Assembly (NCBI GenBank): GCA_001800285.1
Contig: MGVC01000078.1
Span: forward strand, 1-64,000
Reading direction: 5' to 3'
DNA from: Elusimicrobia bacterium RIFOXYA2_FULL_39_19
GTDB taxonomy: Bacteria; Elusimicrobiota; Endomicrobiia; CG1-02-37-114; XYA2-FULL-39-19
Length of the DNA stretch: 64,000 nucleotides
Position numbers and translations under genes: made by a program. The first letter of the stretch is position 1, and each line of letters opens with the position of its first letter. This document shows, one piece after another, positions 18,128-27,599 of this stretch. The notes beneath the pieces are model-generated. The model was not told the DNA's origin. It did no database searches and was given only the letters and a program-made list of their open reading frames with translations.

Positions 18128-19390
18128 TTAACCAATTTCCCTGAAAATTTTGGCACCCAGAGTCCTAAGCTTATTTTCCAGGTGTTCATAACCGCGGTCT
18201 AAATGGTATATGTGAGATATTGTGGTTTTTCCTTCTGCCGCCAAACCTGCCAGTACAAGAGCCGCGCCGGCGCGTAAATCAGACACCATTACCTGGGCTC
18301 CTGTTAACCGGCTTTCACCGGTTACTGTTACAACATCTGCGTTTACGGTAAGGTCAGCGCCCAAACGCTGTAACTCGGATACGTGTATGAACCTGTTTTC
18401 AAATACTTTTTCTGCTATTTCGCTTTTGCCGTCAGCATTGCACATTAAAGCCATCCACTGAGCCTGCAAATCTGTAGGAAATCCGGGATAGGGCTGGGTT
18501 TTAATGCTTACGGGTTTTATTTTACCGATATATTTTACCGTTATGGAATCTTTATTTTCCGCAACTTCCAGGCCTGCCTTTCTGAAGTTAACCAACAGCG
18601 CTTTCAGGTGGCTGCTTAAACATTTATTTACCGTCACGCAACCCTTGGTAATAGCGCCTGCTACCAGATAAGTGCCGGCTTCAATTCTGTCCGGGATAAT
18701 TGAGTAATAAGGAGTGCCGTGAAGTTTTTCAACACCATGTATTTCTATTTTTGCTTTGCCGGCATCAATCACCCTGGCGCCTAAGGCGTTTAAAAAATCC
18801 GCTAAGTCCACTATTTCCGGTTCTCTGGCGGCATTTTCTATAATGGTTTTTCCCTTCGCAAGAGCAGACGTAATCATTAAATTTTCTGTAGCACCTACGC
18901 TGGGAAACCTGAGTTTTATTTTTGTCCCTTTCAATTTTGAACAGGTTATATTCATATATCCGGATTTAAAGGTTACTTTTGCACCAAGTTTTTCAAACCC
19001 CTTTAAATGTATATCTACCGGCCGCACACCTATAGCACAACCTCCGGGCAGGGCTACTTTTATTCTACCGTAACGCGCCAATAGAGGGCCCGCTACAATA
19101 AAACTGGCACGCATTTTTTTTACCAGTTCGTAAGGCGCTTCAAGCGGTGTTTTAACCTGCCTGTTATGAGTAATTTCTATCTTGTTGCCGTTTTTAGTTA
19201 TGATTTTACCGAAATATTCAAGCAATGCGGTTGTGGTTTCAATGTCTTTTAATTCAGGCACATTATCAAGCACGCATTTTTCATCAGTAAGCAGTGTTGC
19301 TATTAAAATGGGTAGGGCGGCATTTTTTGAACCGGAAACATTTACCTCACCCGAAAGTTTATAAGCGCCTTCAATGATAATTTTATCCAT
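18128..19390 (-). CDS. murA: UDP-N-acetylglucosamine 1-carboxyvinyltransferase
   Basis: This 420-residue enzyme adds enolpyruvate to UDP-GlcNAc, the first committed step of peptidoglycan synthesis. GSKNAALPI marks the N-terminal substrate site. The fosfomycin-sensitive cysteine is present in ALPGGCAIGVRPVDIH. The C-terminal DLRAGAALVLAGLAAEG motif is intact. It sits between prmC and hisD. Confidence 0.97.
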   Translation of the reverse strand: MDKIIIEGAYKLSGEVNVSGSKNAALPILIATLLTDEKCVLDNVPELKDIETTTALLEYFGKIITKNGNKIEITHNRQVKTPLEAPYELVKKMRASFIVAGPLLARYGRIKVALPGGCAIGVRPVDIHLKGFEKLGAKVTFKSGYMNITCSKLKGTKIKLRFPSVGATENLMITSALAKGKTIIENAAREPEIVDLADFLNALGARVIDAGKAKIEIHGVEKLHGTPYYSIIPDRIEAGTYLVAGAITKGCVTVNKCLSSHLKALLVNFRKAGLEVAENKDSITVKYIGKIKPVSIKTQPYPGFPTDLQAQWMALMCNADGKSEIAEKVFENRFIHVSELQRLGADLTVNADVVTVTGESRLTGAQVMVSDLRAGAALVLAGLAAEGKTTISHIYHLDRGYEHLENKLRTLGAKIFREIG

Positions 19391-19401
19391 TTGCTATTCC
19401 T

Positions 19402-20277
19402 TTATTTTACCCAGCGTACTACCAGCACCCGGTGGTAACCGCTGTAATCTTCTATAACTTTATAAATGCAATATTTATTGTTTTCAAATATTCTTTTTAC
19501 GCTTTTTAACTGGTTGTAGCCAATTTCCAGAACAATGTAACCGTTTTTATTAAGATGTTCTTTTGCGGTGGCGGCAATATATTCATAAAATATCAGCCCA
19601 TCAACCCCGCCATCAAGCGCCTGGCGCGGTTCATAAAAGATTTCCGGCTGTAAATCATTAAACTCACGTTCTGCGATGTACGGCGGATTTGATACTATCA
19701 GGTCATATTTTGGCAGATTGGAAAACTCAGGACTGAAAAGGTCAATACAATCAAAGGTAACTTTCTCACGGACTTTATTTATTCGTGCATTTTCTTTTGC
19801 TATCCGCACGGCTTCCTTTGAAACATCTATACCCGTAACATGTTTACAATTGGACAATTTTGCTATTGAAACGGCTATGTTTCCGCTGCCAACGCCTATT
19901 TCCATAACTGTAGAGATATTCTGGTTATGAATAAGTTTTACCGCTTCTTCTACAAGTATTTCTGTTTCCGGTCTGGGAATAAGCACGGTATCTTCAAGCA
20001 TAAAATCAAAACCCATAAATTCTTTTTTGCCTAAAATATAATCTACTGGTATTCTGGCCAGCCGTTGGACAAGCTTTCGTGAATATTCTTTTTCAATATG
20101 CAGGTCTATGGTTTCGTGAAACCTCATTATCAGTTTAAGACGGTTGCAGTTTAAGGCATCGGCCATGATAAGCTGGACATCCAGCTCAGCATTTGGAATG
20201 CCTTTTTGTTCCAGGAGGGTTTTGCCCTCATTCAGCAATTCGCTTATTGTTCTCAATTTATTCGGCCTTTTTTCCAT
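19402..20277 (-). CDS. prmC: Peptide chain release factor glutamine methyltransferase
   Basis: An SAM-dependent enzyme of 291 residues that methylates the Gln of the GGQ motif in release factors. EIGVGSGNIAVSIA is the SAM-binding site and VSNPPYIAE carries the catalytic NPPY. An N-terminal helical domain precedes them. It overlaps prfA, its substrate gene, by one base (TAATG), the classic prfA-prmC pair. Confidence 0.96.
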   Translation of the reverse strand: MEKRPNKLRTISELLNEGKTLLEQKGIPNAELDVQLIMADALNCNRLKLIMRFHETIDLHIEKEYSRKLVQRLARIPVDYILGKKEFMGFDFMLEDTVLIPRPETEILVEEAVKLIHNQNISTVMEIGVGSGNIAVSIAKLSNCKHVTGIDVSKEAVRIAKENARINKVREKVTFDCIDLFSPEFSNLPKYDLIVSNPPYIAEREFNDLQPEIFYEPRQALDGGVDGLIFYEYIAATAKEHLNKNGYIVLEIGYNQLKSVKRIFENNKYCIYKVIEDYSGYHRVLVVRWVK

Positions 20278-21356
20278 TATTCGTCTGTTTCATCATCTAC
20301 GGGTGTGTCATTTTTCTTTAATTCTATTTCTTTTTTGACTGTCATAATCAAATCGTTTAGTTCGCCTTCCATTACAGTTTCCAGGTTATGAAAGGAAACG
20401 CCCGCTCTGTGATCCGTAATGCGGTTCTGCGGATAATTATAAGTACGGATTTTTTCAGACCTTTTTGCGGAACCTATCTGAGTCCTGCGCTCCTGCGACA
20501 GTTCTGATGCCTGCGTTTTTTCTCTTAAGTCCGTTAACCTGACTAAAAGCAAACGGAAAGCTTTCTGTCTGTTTCTTCCCTGGGAACGTTCATCCTGGCA
20601 CTGAACCACCAGTCCTGATGGAATATGCGTAATTCTAACAGCAGAATCTGTTTTCTGCAGATGTTGCCCGCCGTGGCCGGAAGCACGATAGGTGTCTATT
20701 CTTAAATCTTCTGTTTTAATTTCCAGGTCTACTTCTTTGGGTTCCGGTAAGACAGCCACTGTGGCTGTACTGGTATGAATTCTGCCGGAAGCTTCGGTTA
20801 ACGGTATTCTCTGTACCCGGTGTGCGCCGCTTTCATTTTTGAAGTAACTGTATATATCATCACCTTCAAGGCTGAAGATTATTTCTTTTAATCCTTTCAG
20901 TCCCGTTGCATGACTGCTTAACAACTCCATTTTAAAACCTTTTCTTTCGCAGTACCTTGTATACATTCTAAATAAATCTGCGGCAAAAAGCGCGGCCTCA
21001 TCTCCGCCGGTACCTGCCCGAATCTCCATAACAATGCTGTTTACGGCTTCCTGTTTATCTTTTTGACTTAAAACATTTTCAATTTCTGCCTCAATGGTTT
21101 TTAACTGTAGATTTAATTCTTTGTTTTCTTCTTCGGTTAGCTGTGCCAGCTCTACATCTTCAATAAGCAACAGGTCAGACAACTGCTGTTTGATGCGTTT
21201 ATATTCCCTGTATTTGCCGGCAAGCGGCATTATTGTACCGTGTTCTTTGAGATAACTTGAATAGTTGGGGTCAGTGGCTATAACGGAAGCGTTTGTTATG
21301 AGAGATTCCAGTTCAGTAAAACGTTTTTCGGTTTGTTCTAAAAAGTTTATATCCAT
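20277..21356 (-). CDS. prfA: Peptide chain release factor 1
   Basis: This 359-residue factor recognizes UAA/UAG and triggers peptide release. The GGQ motif is in ASGHGGQHLQKTDSAVRITH. QRIPLTEASGRIHTSTATVAVLPE, containing the PxT-like recognition region upstream of domain 3, is typical of RF1. Length is standard. A strong terminator lies between rpmE and prfA, so it probably relies on read-through or an unseen promoter. Confidence 0.96.
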   Translation of the reverse strand: MDINFLEQTEKRFTELESLITNASVIATDPNYSSYLKEHGTIMPLAGKYREYKRIKQQLSDLLLIEDVELAQLTEEENKELNLQLKTIEAEIENVLSQKDKQEAVNSIVMEIRAGTGGDEAALFAADLFRMYTRYCERKGFKMELLSSHATGLKGLKEIIFSLEGDDIYSYFKNESGAHRVQRIPLTEASGRIHTSTATVAVLPEPKEVDLEIKTEDLRIDTYRASGHGGQHLQKTDSAVRITHIPSGLVVQCQDERSQGRNRQKAFRLLLVRLTDLREKTQASELSQERRTQIGSAKRSEKIRTYNYPQNRITDHRAGVSFHNLETVMEGELNDLIMTVKKEIELKKNDTPVDDETDE

Positions 21357-21391
21357 GGGTGCAATCTTTTTCGGCCTTGCTAGAAAAACAA

Positions 21392-21425
21392 AAAGACAGA
21401 GTAAATATATTGTTACTCTGTCTTT
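21392..21425 (-). terminator. Rho-independent terminator after rpmE
   Basis: A perfect 13-bp stem, AAAGACAGAGTAA/TTACTCTGTCTTT, encloses an 8-base loop. On the minus strand it is followed by TTTTGTTTTTC. It lies in the 88-base rpmE-prfA gap. Because the stem is A/T-flanked on both sides it could also work on the plus strand. Confidence 0.85.
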
Positions 21426-21444
21426 CTATAATATTATGTTAAAG

Positions 21445-21777
21445 CTACTTTTTTTCTGTCTTTGCTGCCTTTGCCGGTGCCTCTTTTTTCTTTGCCGGTG
21501 TGGAAGTTAATATTTTCAGGCCTTTTTTCTTTGCTACCTTTACTATTTTAACTTTTTTTACTCTCTTTGTATCAACATTAATTTCTTTAAATTTCTTCTT
21601 GAATTTTTCTATTCTTCCTGCGGTATCAACAAGCCTCTGTTTGCCTGTGAAAAACGGGTGGCAGGCGGAACAAATATCAAGTTTTATAACCGGCTTTGTG
21701 GATCTGGTGATAAAATTGTTTCCGCAAGCGCAGGAAACTGTACACTGAACGTAATTCGGGTGGATTCCTTCTTTCAT
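21445..21777 (-). CDS. rpmE: Ribosomal protein bL31 with lysine-rich C-terminal extension
   Basis: The first 70 or so residues are a zinc-binding bL31: IHPNY, cysteines in VSCACG and [14 protein letters not shown], then [11 protein letters not shown]. The protein is 110 residues, about 40 longer than usual, because of a basic Lys/Ala/Val tail ending KAAKTEKK. It has its own promoter and terminator. rho-rpmE-prfA-prmC is a widespread gene order. Confidence 0.95.
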   Translation of the reverse strand: MKEGIHPNYVQCTVSCACGNNFITRSTKPVIKLDICSACHPFFTGKQRLVDTAGRIEKFKKKFKEINVDTKRVKKVKIVKVAKKKGLKILTSTPAKKKEAPAKAAKTEKK

Positions 21778-21811
21778 TTTAATCTCCTGTTTTAATTATT
21801 TTTGCTAGTTT

Positions 21812-21840
21812 ATTATATAAAATACTTCGGTGAATTTCAA
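21812..21840 (-). promoter_or_regulatory. Sigma-70 promoter for rpmE
   Basis: TTGAAA (21835-21840) and TATAAT (21812-21817) on the minus strand are 17 bases apart. They lie immediately after the rho stop codon, about 35 bases upstream of the rpmE start. With the terminator at 21392-21425 this gives rpmE an independent transcript. Confidence 0.75.
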
Positions 21841-23121
21841 TTAATTCGGAATTTCCATGGATTTCAGGAAATCCTTGTTTGATTTGGTAGCAGTAATCTT
21901 TTCAAGAAGCAGTTCCATGGCTTCTATGGAATTAAGAGAAGTTAACACTTTCCTTAATATCCAGATTTTATTTAATTCGTCCTGATCAAGCAATAATTCT
22001 TCTTTTCTGGTGCCGGAGCGGGTAATATCAATGGAAGGGAATATTCTTCTGTCAGCAAGTTTTCTGTCAAGATAAATTTCCATATTACCTGTACCTTTGA
22101 ACTCTTCGAAAATCACTTCATCCATCCTGGAACCGGTTTCTACAAGCGCTGTTCCTATGATAGTTAAACTGCCACCCTGTTCAATTTTTCTTGCGGCACC
22201 GAAAAATCTTTTGGGCCTCTGTAATGCCGTGGCATCAATACCGCCGGACAGCACTCTTCCGCTAGCCGGTGTAATTGTATTATAAGCTCTGGCAAGGCGT
22301 GTTATTGAATCCAACAGAATTACCACATCTCTGCCGTGTTCTACAAGCCTTTTGGCTTTTTCTATTACCATTTCCGCTACCTGTACGTGCCTGTCTGCCG
22401 GTTCATCAAAAGTGGATGCTACAACTTCCCCCTTTACTGAACGCTGCATATCGGTAACTTCTTCAGGCCTTTCATCAATCAACAGTACCAGCAGGTCAAC
22501 TTCCGGAGAATTTTTTGTAATAGAATTGGCTATTTTTTGAAGCATAACAGTTTTACCGGTTCTAGGCGCGGCGTTAATTAACGCTCTCTGGCCTTTGCCA
22601 ATAGGTGAAACAAGGTCAATTATTCTTGTAAGGTTGTCATCTTTGGAAGTTTCAAGGCGCAGCCTTTCGCAGGGATAAAGCGGAGTTAAGTCATCAAAGT
22701 ACATTCTTTCACGCACTTTTTCCGGATCTGTTTTGTTTACTGCTTTTATCTGCAATAGGGCATAAAATCTTTCCCCTTCTTTGGGCGGCCTGACATATCC
22801 GGAAACGGTATCTCCCTTGCGGAGCCCGAACTTTTTAATCTGTGAAGGAGATATATAAATATCTTCCTGGCTGGGCAGGTAGTTATAGTTGGTTGACCTT
22901 AAAAAACCAAACCCGTCCGGCAGAACTTCAAGAACTCCTTCATTATATATAAGCCCGTTTTCCTTTGCCTGCGCTTCAAGGATTTTTGCTATAATTTCCT
23001 GTTTGCGCAAACCGGCAAAGGACTCTATCTTCATATCCTTTGCTGTTTTTGAGAGCTCGCTTAACGTCATTTTGTTAAGCGCTGTAATGTCCATCATTTT
23101 GTCAATTAATTGCTGATCCAC
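21841..23121 (-). CDS. rho: Transcription termination factor Rho
   Basis: A hexameric RNA helicase of 426 residues. The N-terminal Rho domain holds helices and the RNA-binding OB fold ([15 protein letters not shown]). The ATPase core has Walker [13 protein letters not shown], Walker [14 protein letters not shown], and the Q- and R-loop region. Length is close to the E. coli protein with no large insertion. It has a long leader of about 230 bases from its promoter, which would suit autoregulation. Confidence 0.97.
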   Translation of the reverse strand: MDQQLIDKMMDITALNKMTLSELSKTAKDMKIESFAGLRKQEIIAKILEAQAKENGLIYNEGVLEVLPDGFGFLRSTNYNYLPSQEDIYISPSQIKKFGLRKGDTVSGYVRPPKEGERFYALLQIKAVNKTDPEKVRERMYFDDLTPLYPCERLRLETSKDDNLTRIIDLVSPIGKGQRALINAAPRTGKTVMLQKIANSITKNSPEVDLLVLLIDERPEEVTDMQRSVKGEVVASTFDEPADRHVQVAEMVIEKAKRLVEHGRDVVILLDSITRLARAYNTITPASGRVLSGGIDATALQRPKRFFGAARKIEQGGSLTIIGTALVETGSRMDEVIFEEFKGTGNMEIYLDRKLADRRIFPSIDITRSGTRKEELLLDQDELNKIWILRKVLTSLNSIEAMELLLEKITATKSNKDFLKSMEIPN

Positions 23122-23354
23122 TGTTTAAATCCTCCTGAAATTTTTGGTATTTATCAAAAGATATCCCGTTTAAGGGTTCATTTGTTCATTAGAGAGTTTT
23201 TAGTTATTTTTCATCTCGGGTAAGCTATTATGCGAATGTACTAAAAAGAGAAGATGTTTTTGTTTCTTTGCTGCTGTATTTTGTTGATTTTTAATAAGAT
23301 TTTTTTGATTTTACTGCAAGTCAGCCTGGCTGGTTAATTCTGTTTGACGCCATT

Positions 23355-23382
23355 ATTATACAAAATCAATTGTTTTTGTCAA
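23355..23382 (-). promoter_or_regulatory. Consensus sigma-70 promoter for rho
   Basis: Perfect hexamers TTGACA (23377-23382) and TATAAT (23355-23360) are separated by 16 bases on the minus strand. The -35 overlaps the coaE stop codon. The 257-base gap from here to rho contains no gene and is AT-rich. Long leaders before rho are known sites of attenuation in other bacteria. Confidence 0.8.
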
Positions 23383-24005
23383 TAGGGCCCTAACAGTTGT
23401 TTAAAAAGCAGGTTCATCCAGAATGTTTTGGCAAGATTCAGTGTGTTTTCAATATCCCCTGTGTTATCTATCACATAATCTGCAAGTTTTTTCTTTTTTT
23501 CTATGTCTATTTGAGCGGCAATTTTTTTAAGCGCTTCCTGTTTTGATATTTTATCCCTTTCCATCAGCCTATGGGCCTGCTGGCTTACCGGGGTATAAAC
23601 AACAATAATCTTATCAAACAAGCTTTGTATTTTTGCTTCAAAAAGAAGCGGGGCATCAACTACTACTATGGAATTATCCTTTGAAAGTGTTTTAATTTCA
23701 TGTTTTATCTCTTTTATTATTTCAGGATGCGTTATTTTTTCAAGGATTACGCGTTTTTTTGCATCTGCAAAGATAAGCTCACCCAGCTTTTTGCGGTCTA
23801 CTTCCTTATTATTAGCTAATATGGCAGGGCCGAAGGCTTTTAATATCTTTTTATAGGCCGGTTTGTTTTTCTGGTATACTTCATGGGCTATTTTATCTGC
23901 ATCAATTATTTTTGCGCCAAGCGCTGATAACTCTAATGCCACCAGAGACTTTCCTGTGGCTATACCACCCGTCAATCCTAAAATTACCGTTTTTCCCTTT
24001 TTCAT
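23379..24005 (-). CDS. coaE: Dephospho-CoA kinase
   Basis: CoaE phosphorylates dephospho-CoA in the last step of CoA synthesis. GLTGGIATGKSLVA is the P-loop, DADKIAHEVY the substrate region and VVVDAPLLFEA the second conserved block. I start it at the Met beginning MKKGKTVILGL, giving 208 residues, the family's usual length. The frame continues upstream to 24068 but those 21 codons are encoded by the inverted repeat of the neighbouring RAYT element and have no family support. Confidence 0.93.
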   Translation of the reverse strand: MKKGKTVILGLTGGIATGKSLVALELSALGAKIIDADKIAHEVYQKNKPAYKKILKAFGPAILANNKEVDRKKLGELIFADAKKRVILEKITHPEIIKEIKHEIKTLSKDNSIVVVDAPLLFEAKIQSLFDKIIVVYTPVSQQAHRLMERDKISKQEALKKIAAQIDIEKKKKLADYVIDNTGDIENTLNLAKTFWMNLLFKQLLGPY

Positions 24006-24026
24006 AGTTTTTCCATTATAGTTATC

Positions 24027-25098
24027 GGGGACGTAGTTAGGTAATACGATATTCATTTTCCCGGGCAATTATGCACCCTCGTTTTACTGCTGTGCTTATT
24101 GAAGATTTTGTTATTCCGAAATATTTTGCAAGTTCAACACCCGTAATTCCCAGTTCCTTGTTGCCCCAATACGCCACCAAACTTCTTGCCTGCGCTAAGT
24201 TACTATTCCTGCTTTCATGCTTTATTTCCCGTTCATCTACATTCAGCAGTTCGCAGGCTTTTTTTACTAGTTTATCTATGTTCCAGCCTTCTTTCTTTAA
24301 TTTTTCTTTTCTGTGCATTTCTTCATCGGATTGTTTGAGAGTTGAACTTACAAAATCACCGTCACCTAATATCCGTTCATCAGCCAGCCACTTTTCTTTT
24401 GACTGCCTCAAACTCAACACTTCTTTCCAGCCGCCAGCGCTCCTTATTAAACCGCCGCCTGTTAAATCCTCGCGTTTTGCCATATCCTTTGCTTCTGATA
24501 CAAATTTCTCATATTTATTTACTGCATCAGGTTTTGTTTTACCAAACCGTTCTAATATCTCGCCGGTACTCTGCCATTTAATTTCGCTGTTACCCATTAA
24601 TACGCAGTGCCCGCTCCATTTATATTTACTTAAACCCTTCATATCCTGTACCAGTTTGGCTCTTAATGGATTTAAATGTATATATCTTAATAATTCCAAT
24701 AAATATTCCTCTTCCTGGCATAATATTGATTTGTACCTGCCCTGATATAAATAACCGCTGCGTTTGTATGTTTTATTAAAATACAGGGCGTATCCTGTTA
24801 AGAGTTTTCTCATTAAATCACTTAATGGTTTTGTAGTGGTTCTTATCAATAAATGAAAATGGTTGGGCATCAGCACCCAACCGTAGCATTTGTGTCCGGT
24901 AACTTCCAATCCTTCTGATAATCTGCGAAGAAATTCCTCTCTGTCTTCGTCATCTTTATATATTTTACGGCGCTCAAGGCCGCGCTGTATTACGTGATAA
25001 AGGCCGCCTTCTATATTTATTCTTCCTTGTCTTGGCATATTTCAATGTTACTATTTGCAATCCATTTTGTCAATATCGTATTATCTAACTACGTCCCC
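24027..25098. mobile_element. RAYT element bounded by 27-bp inverted repeats
   Basis: The sequence beginning GGGGACGTAGTTAG at 24027-24053 recurs in inverted orientation at 25072-25098, with one mismatch in 27 bases. The two repeats enclose the Y1 transposase gene. One repeat encodes the last residues of the transposase, the other the last residues of the adjacent WD40-like protein. The element plus two following genes separates coaE from polA. Confidence 0.8.
24037..25038 (-). CDS. REP-associated tyrosine transposase (Y1/HUH family)
   Basis: The N-terminal half (about 1-170) is a Y1 transposase domain: GLYHVIQRG, then the HUH metal motif in MPNHFHLLI, then RYIHLNPLRA. A catalytic tyrosine is likely in the GYLYQGRYK region. 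The C-terminal part ends with a DnaA-like/helix-turn-helix segment (SRNSNLAQARSLVAYWG and GITGVELAKYFGITKSSIS), seen in many RAYTs of environmental bacteria. RAYTs move or maintain REP palindromes in trans. Length (333) is at the long end because of the C-terminal domain. Its last codons lie inside the left inverted repeat. Confidence 0.9.
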   Translation of the reverse strand: MPRQGRINIEGGLYHVIQRGLERRKIYKDDEDREEFLRRLSEGLEVTGHKCYGWVLMPNHFHLLIRTTTKPLSDLMRKLLTGYALYFNKTYKRSGYLYQGRYKSILCQEEEYLLELLRYIHLNPLRAKLVQDMKGLSKYKWSGHCVLMGNSEIKWQSTGEILERFGKTKPDAVNKYEKFVSEAKDMAKREDLTGGGLIRSAGGWKEVLSLRQSKEKWLADERILGDGDFVSSTLKQSDEEMHRKEKLKKEGWNIDKLVKKACELLNVDEREIKHESRNSNLAQARSLVAYWGNKELGITGVELAKYFGITKSSISTAVKRGCIIARENEYRIT

Positions 25099-26511
25099 AA
25101 TATATTGAAAATCATAGTAATCATAATTATAACCCTGAGCTAATATTACCGTTACTCCTGTTCCATCTGTGTTTGTCACTACAAGTTGATAATATGTAGT
25201 ATTCCCCTTAAAAGAATAAGCAATTTTTGATCCATCAGGTGATAGTTTTATTGTTCCCATATTTCCATATATTGATTGATCTATAACTTGATGATTATTT
25301 GCCCCTGTTTCATCCATGATGTAGTATTTGAATGTATTATTTGTTTGGTATCCATATAGTATTTTGTTATTTTTAGCATCAAATAATTCATAATATGGCG
25401 AAGTATCAGTTGTTGCTTTTTGTTTTGTAAAACTATTTAAATCATATGTTCCAATATCGTCATTTTGTAAATAAGCAATTTTTGTATTTGAAATCCAAGA
25501 TAGTGATGTGTAATTATCAAGCTCTATCATATTAAATGAACCATTTGATAAATTGACTATCACAAAGTAGTACTCTGTTGTTGAAGCATAATAATAAGTA
25601 TCTAAATAAATTATCTTTGTTTCATCTGGGGATATATAAAAAGAAGAAATATATCTTGAGGTGCTAAATAAAACCGTATAATTAGTACCATCAGAGTTTA
25701 ATGTGACTATTTCATATTTTGAACCATTTAATCTCCTAAATAATATTTTACCATTACTTAAAGCATATATCGATGTTCCGCTTACAGAATAAGTAGTAAT
25801 ATAAATTAAATTTGTCCCATCTGCATCTATTCTTAGCAGTTGCTTACTTGAATAATTTATAAAATACAATTTTGAGGAGTCTGGGGAATATGAAAATCCG
25901 TATTGATAGTCAACAATATTTTTCGTCATTGTAGAACCATTATGTTTATAAACTGATATATCTACAGGTTCTACCGCTATATCTGAAGCAATTTTGGCTG
26001 GATTTTCTGATGAACTATTATAATTTAGTGTTCTTACACCAGTTCCATCAAAATTCATGGTATAAAGTGTACCGTTTGTATTTCCTGATTCTATTACTAC
26101 AAAAGATATTTTATTTCCATCCGGAGAAATTCTTAAACTATAAATTCTGTTTGTTGTGTTGTATATACTTTGTTTATTGGTTCCATCAGAATTCATGGTA
26201 TAAATGTAATCTATATCATTTGATTTTTTAATCAGCGCTATTTTTGTTTTATCTGAATTAAATTGTGCATTTGATTCATACAATTCGTCAAAAGTTAATT
26301 GTGTTACACCGGTGCCATCTTCATTCATTCTAAATAAATCCACGTAACCGGCTGTTTGATGTTTTCTGAAATATATTTTACCTGAACCACCAGAATTTTC
26401 TATAAAATATAAATTATGGTTTGTTAGTCTTGTTTGAGTAGCATGACCTAAAGAACAAAAAATAGTTGTAATTGATGTAATGAATAGTAATATATTTATT
26501 ATCTTTTTCAT
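25081..26511 (-). CDS. Secreted TolB/WD40-like beta-propeller protein
   Basis: The protein has 476 residues with a signal peptide (about 1-25) and repeated blades built on an MN-DGT motif: MNEDGTGVTQLTF, MNSDGTNKQSIY, MNFDGTGVRTLN, IDADGTNLIYIT, LNSDGTNYTVLF, MDETGANNHQVI and TNTDGTGVTVIL. Such propellers are periplasmic or surface binding scaffolds. The final residues IGDVVR and the stop are encoded by the RAYT inverted repeat, so the original C-terminus may have been replaced. Composition is more AT-rich than the neighbours. The start overlaps the PorV-like gene's stop by one base, suggesting coupling. Confidence 0.85.
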   Translation of the reverse strand: MKKIINILLFITSITTIFCSLGHATQTRLTNHNLYFIENSGGSGKIYFRKHQTAGYVDLFRMNEDGTGVTQLTFDELYESNAQFNSDKTKIALIKKSNDIDYIYTMNSDGTNKQSIYNTTNRIYSLRISPDGNKISFVVIESGNTNGTLYTMNFDGTGVRTLNYNSSSENPAKIASDIAVEPVDISVYKHNGSTMTKNIVDYQYGFSYSPDSSKLYFINYSSKQLLRIDADGTNLIYITTYSVSGTSIYALSNGKILFRRLNGSKYEIVTLNSDGTNYTVLFSTSRYISSFYISPDETKIIYLDTYYYASTTEYYFVIVNLSNGSFNMIELDNYTSLSWISNTKIAYLQNDDIGTYDLNSFTKQKATTDTSPYYELFDAKNNKILYGYQTNNTFKYYIMDETGANNHQVIDQSIYGNMGTIKLSPDGSKIAYSFKGNTTYYQLVVTNTDGTGVTVILAQGYNYDYYDFQYIGDVVR

Positions 26512-27413
26512 CAGAATTTCACTCCCAGGTTCAGCCTGTGCGTATGCGCCAGGTATCTTGCAGGCAGAAAGGCGTAACTAAAGTTCATGTTCCGGTTTAT
26601 TCCAAAGGAAAGGCCGGCCTGTAACTGTGATTCTTCTACGTTTAGTTTATAACCTATATCAAACGCTATTTTGCCCAGGCAGTACTCTACCGCTAAATTT
26701 GGGGTAACACGCCCTTCCTTTATTATATAGGGCACTTCTACGCCAAACGCCAGGTAACTGTTTTCATTATTAATTGAAAAATATGATATGCCGGCAGATG
26801 CTGTGGTGGGCAGTTCTTCTGCTTTGGTTATAAACTTACTTGAAGAACCTATGTTTTGGCCTGATACTGATACGTTTATTTTACTGTTTACCACATATAT
26901 CAAACCTATATCACCAGCATAGGCAACGGCTTCCTGCGTTTCTGCTATATTACTGTTTGCGTATTTAACTGTTATACCTGTATATAATCTATCTGAAAAA
27001 TGTTTGCCGTAGGCTATTATTGCCAGTACGTCTCTTTGAGATGTTACTGTGCGGGTATGCTCTGTAGTGCCTTCCATCCAAAACAGGTCCATTTTACCGG
27101 CATCATAATAAAGGGCTCCTGCGCACAGTCCGGATTTTTCCCCTACCGGTGTACCATATAATACACCGCCAAACATATCATTTGATGCACCTGTTTCACT
27201 GATAAAAAATGCTTCTTTGCTTTTAAGTGTTCCTAAAACAGCTGAATTGTAAAACACGCCTGATAAATCACTTTTCATATAAACGCTGTTATTTATTGCC
27301 TGGGGCCTTGCAGACTGGGGTTTACGCAGTATTTGCCAGCCAGCTTGCCCTACTTCTGCAAAACAGTTTGAAATACCAATAATCAGGGTAAGTGCTATTA
27401 ACGCGGGTTTCAT
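26511..27413 (-). CDS. PorV/PorQ-family outer-membrane barrel protein
   Basis: This 300-residue protein has a signal peptide (about 1-19) and then the family pattern: QSARPQAINNSVYMKSDLSGVFYNSAVLG, where PorV proteins have AR-A-GGA...NPA. Alternating beta strands end in a C-terminal strand HRLNLGVKF. PorV of Bacteroidetes carries type IX secretion substrates; whether that applies here is inference. It is the first of three PorV-like proteins in the window. A -10-like TATAAT lies at 27450-27455 upstream. The 186 bases up to polA contain nothing else recognizable. Confidence 0.75.
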   Translation of the reverse strand: MKPALIALTLIIGISNCFAEVGQAGWQILRKPQSARPQAINNSVYMKSDLSGVFYNSAVLGTLKSKEAFFISETGASNDMFGGVLYGTPVGEKSGLCAGALYYDAGKMDLFWMEGTTEHTRTVTSQRDVLAIIAYGKHFSDRLYTGITVKYANSNIAETQEAVAYAGDIGLIYVVNSKINVSVSGQNIGSSSKFITKAEELPTTASAGISYFSINNENSYLAFGVEVPYIIKEGRVTPNLAVEYCLGKIAFDIGYKLNVEESQLQAGLSFGINRNMNFSYAFLPARYLAHTHRLNLGVKF

Positions 27414-27599
27414 TTTATTCCCTTTTTTAAAAATTTTTATTAAGCCTTTATTATAGCACAGAATTTTAAAATATTTGTTTATTCAATGTAAATATAAAAT
27501 GAATTTTAAGTCATTATTTATTTTCCTACAATGTTTTTTAGGTTAAATTATTTATGGGTCAAATTACGCTTTGACAGCTTTTAGGTATTTTTGAGGTAT

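Noticed and set aside
24006-24068. Upstream start of coaE
   Set aside because: The extra 21 residues come from the RAYT inverted repeat, and the CoaE family begins a few residues before the P-loop, as the Met at 24005 does.
24071-24745. Plus-strand 224-codon open frame opposite the RAYT transposase
   Set aside because: Shadow of the transposase frame, Ser/Phe-rich with no domain.
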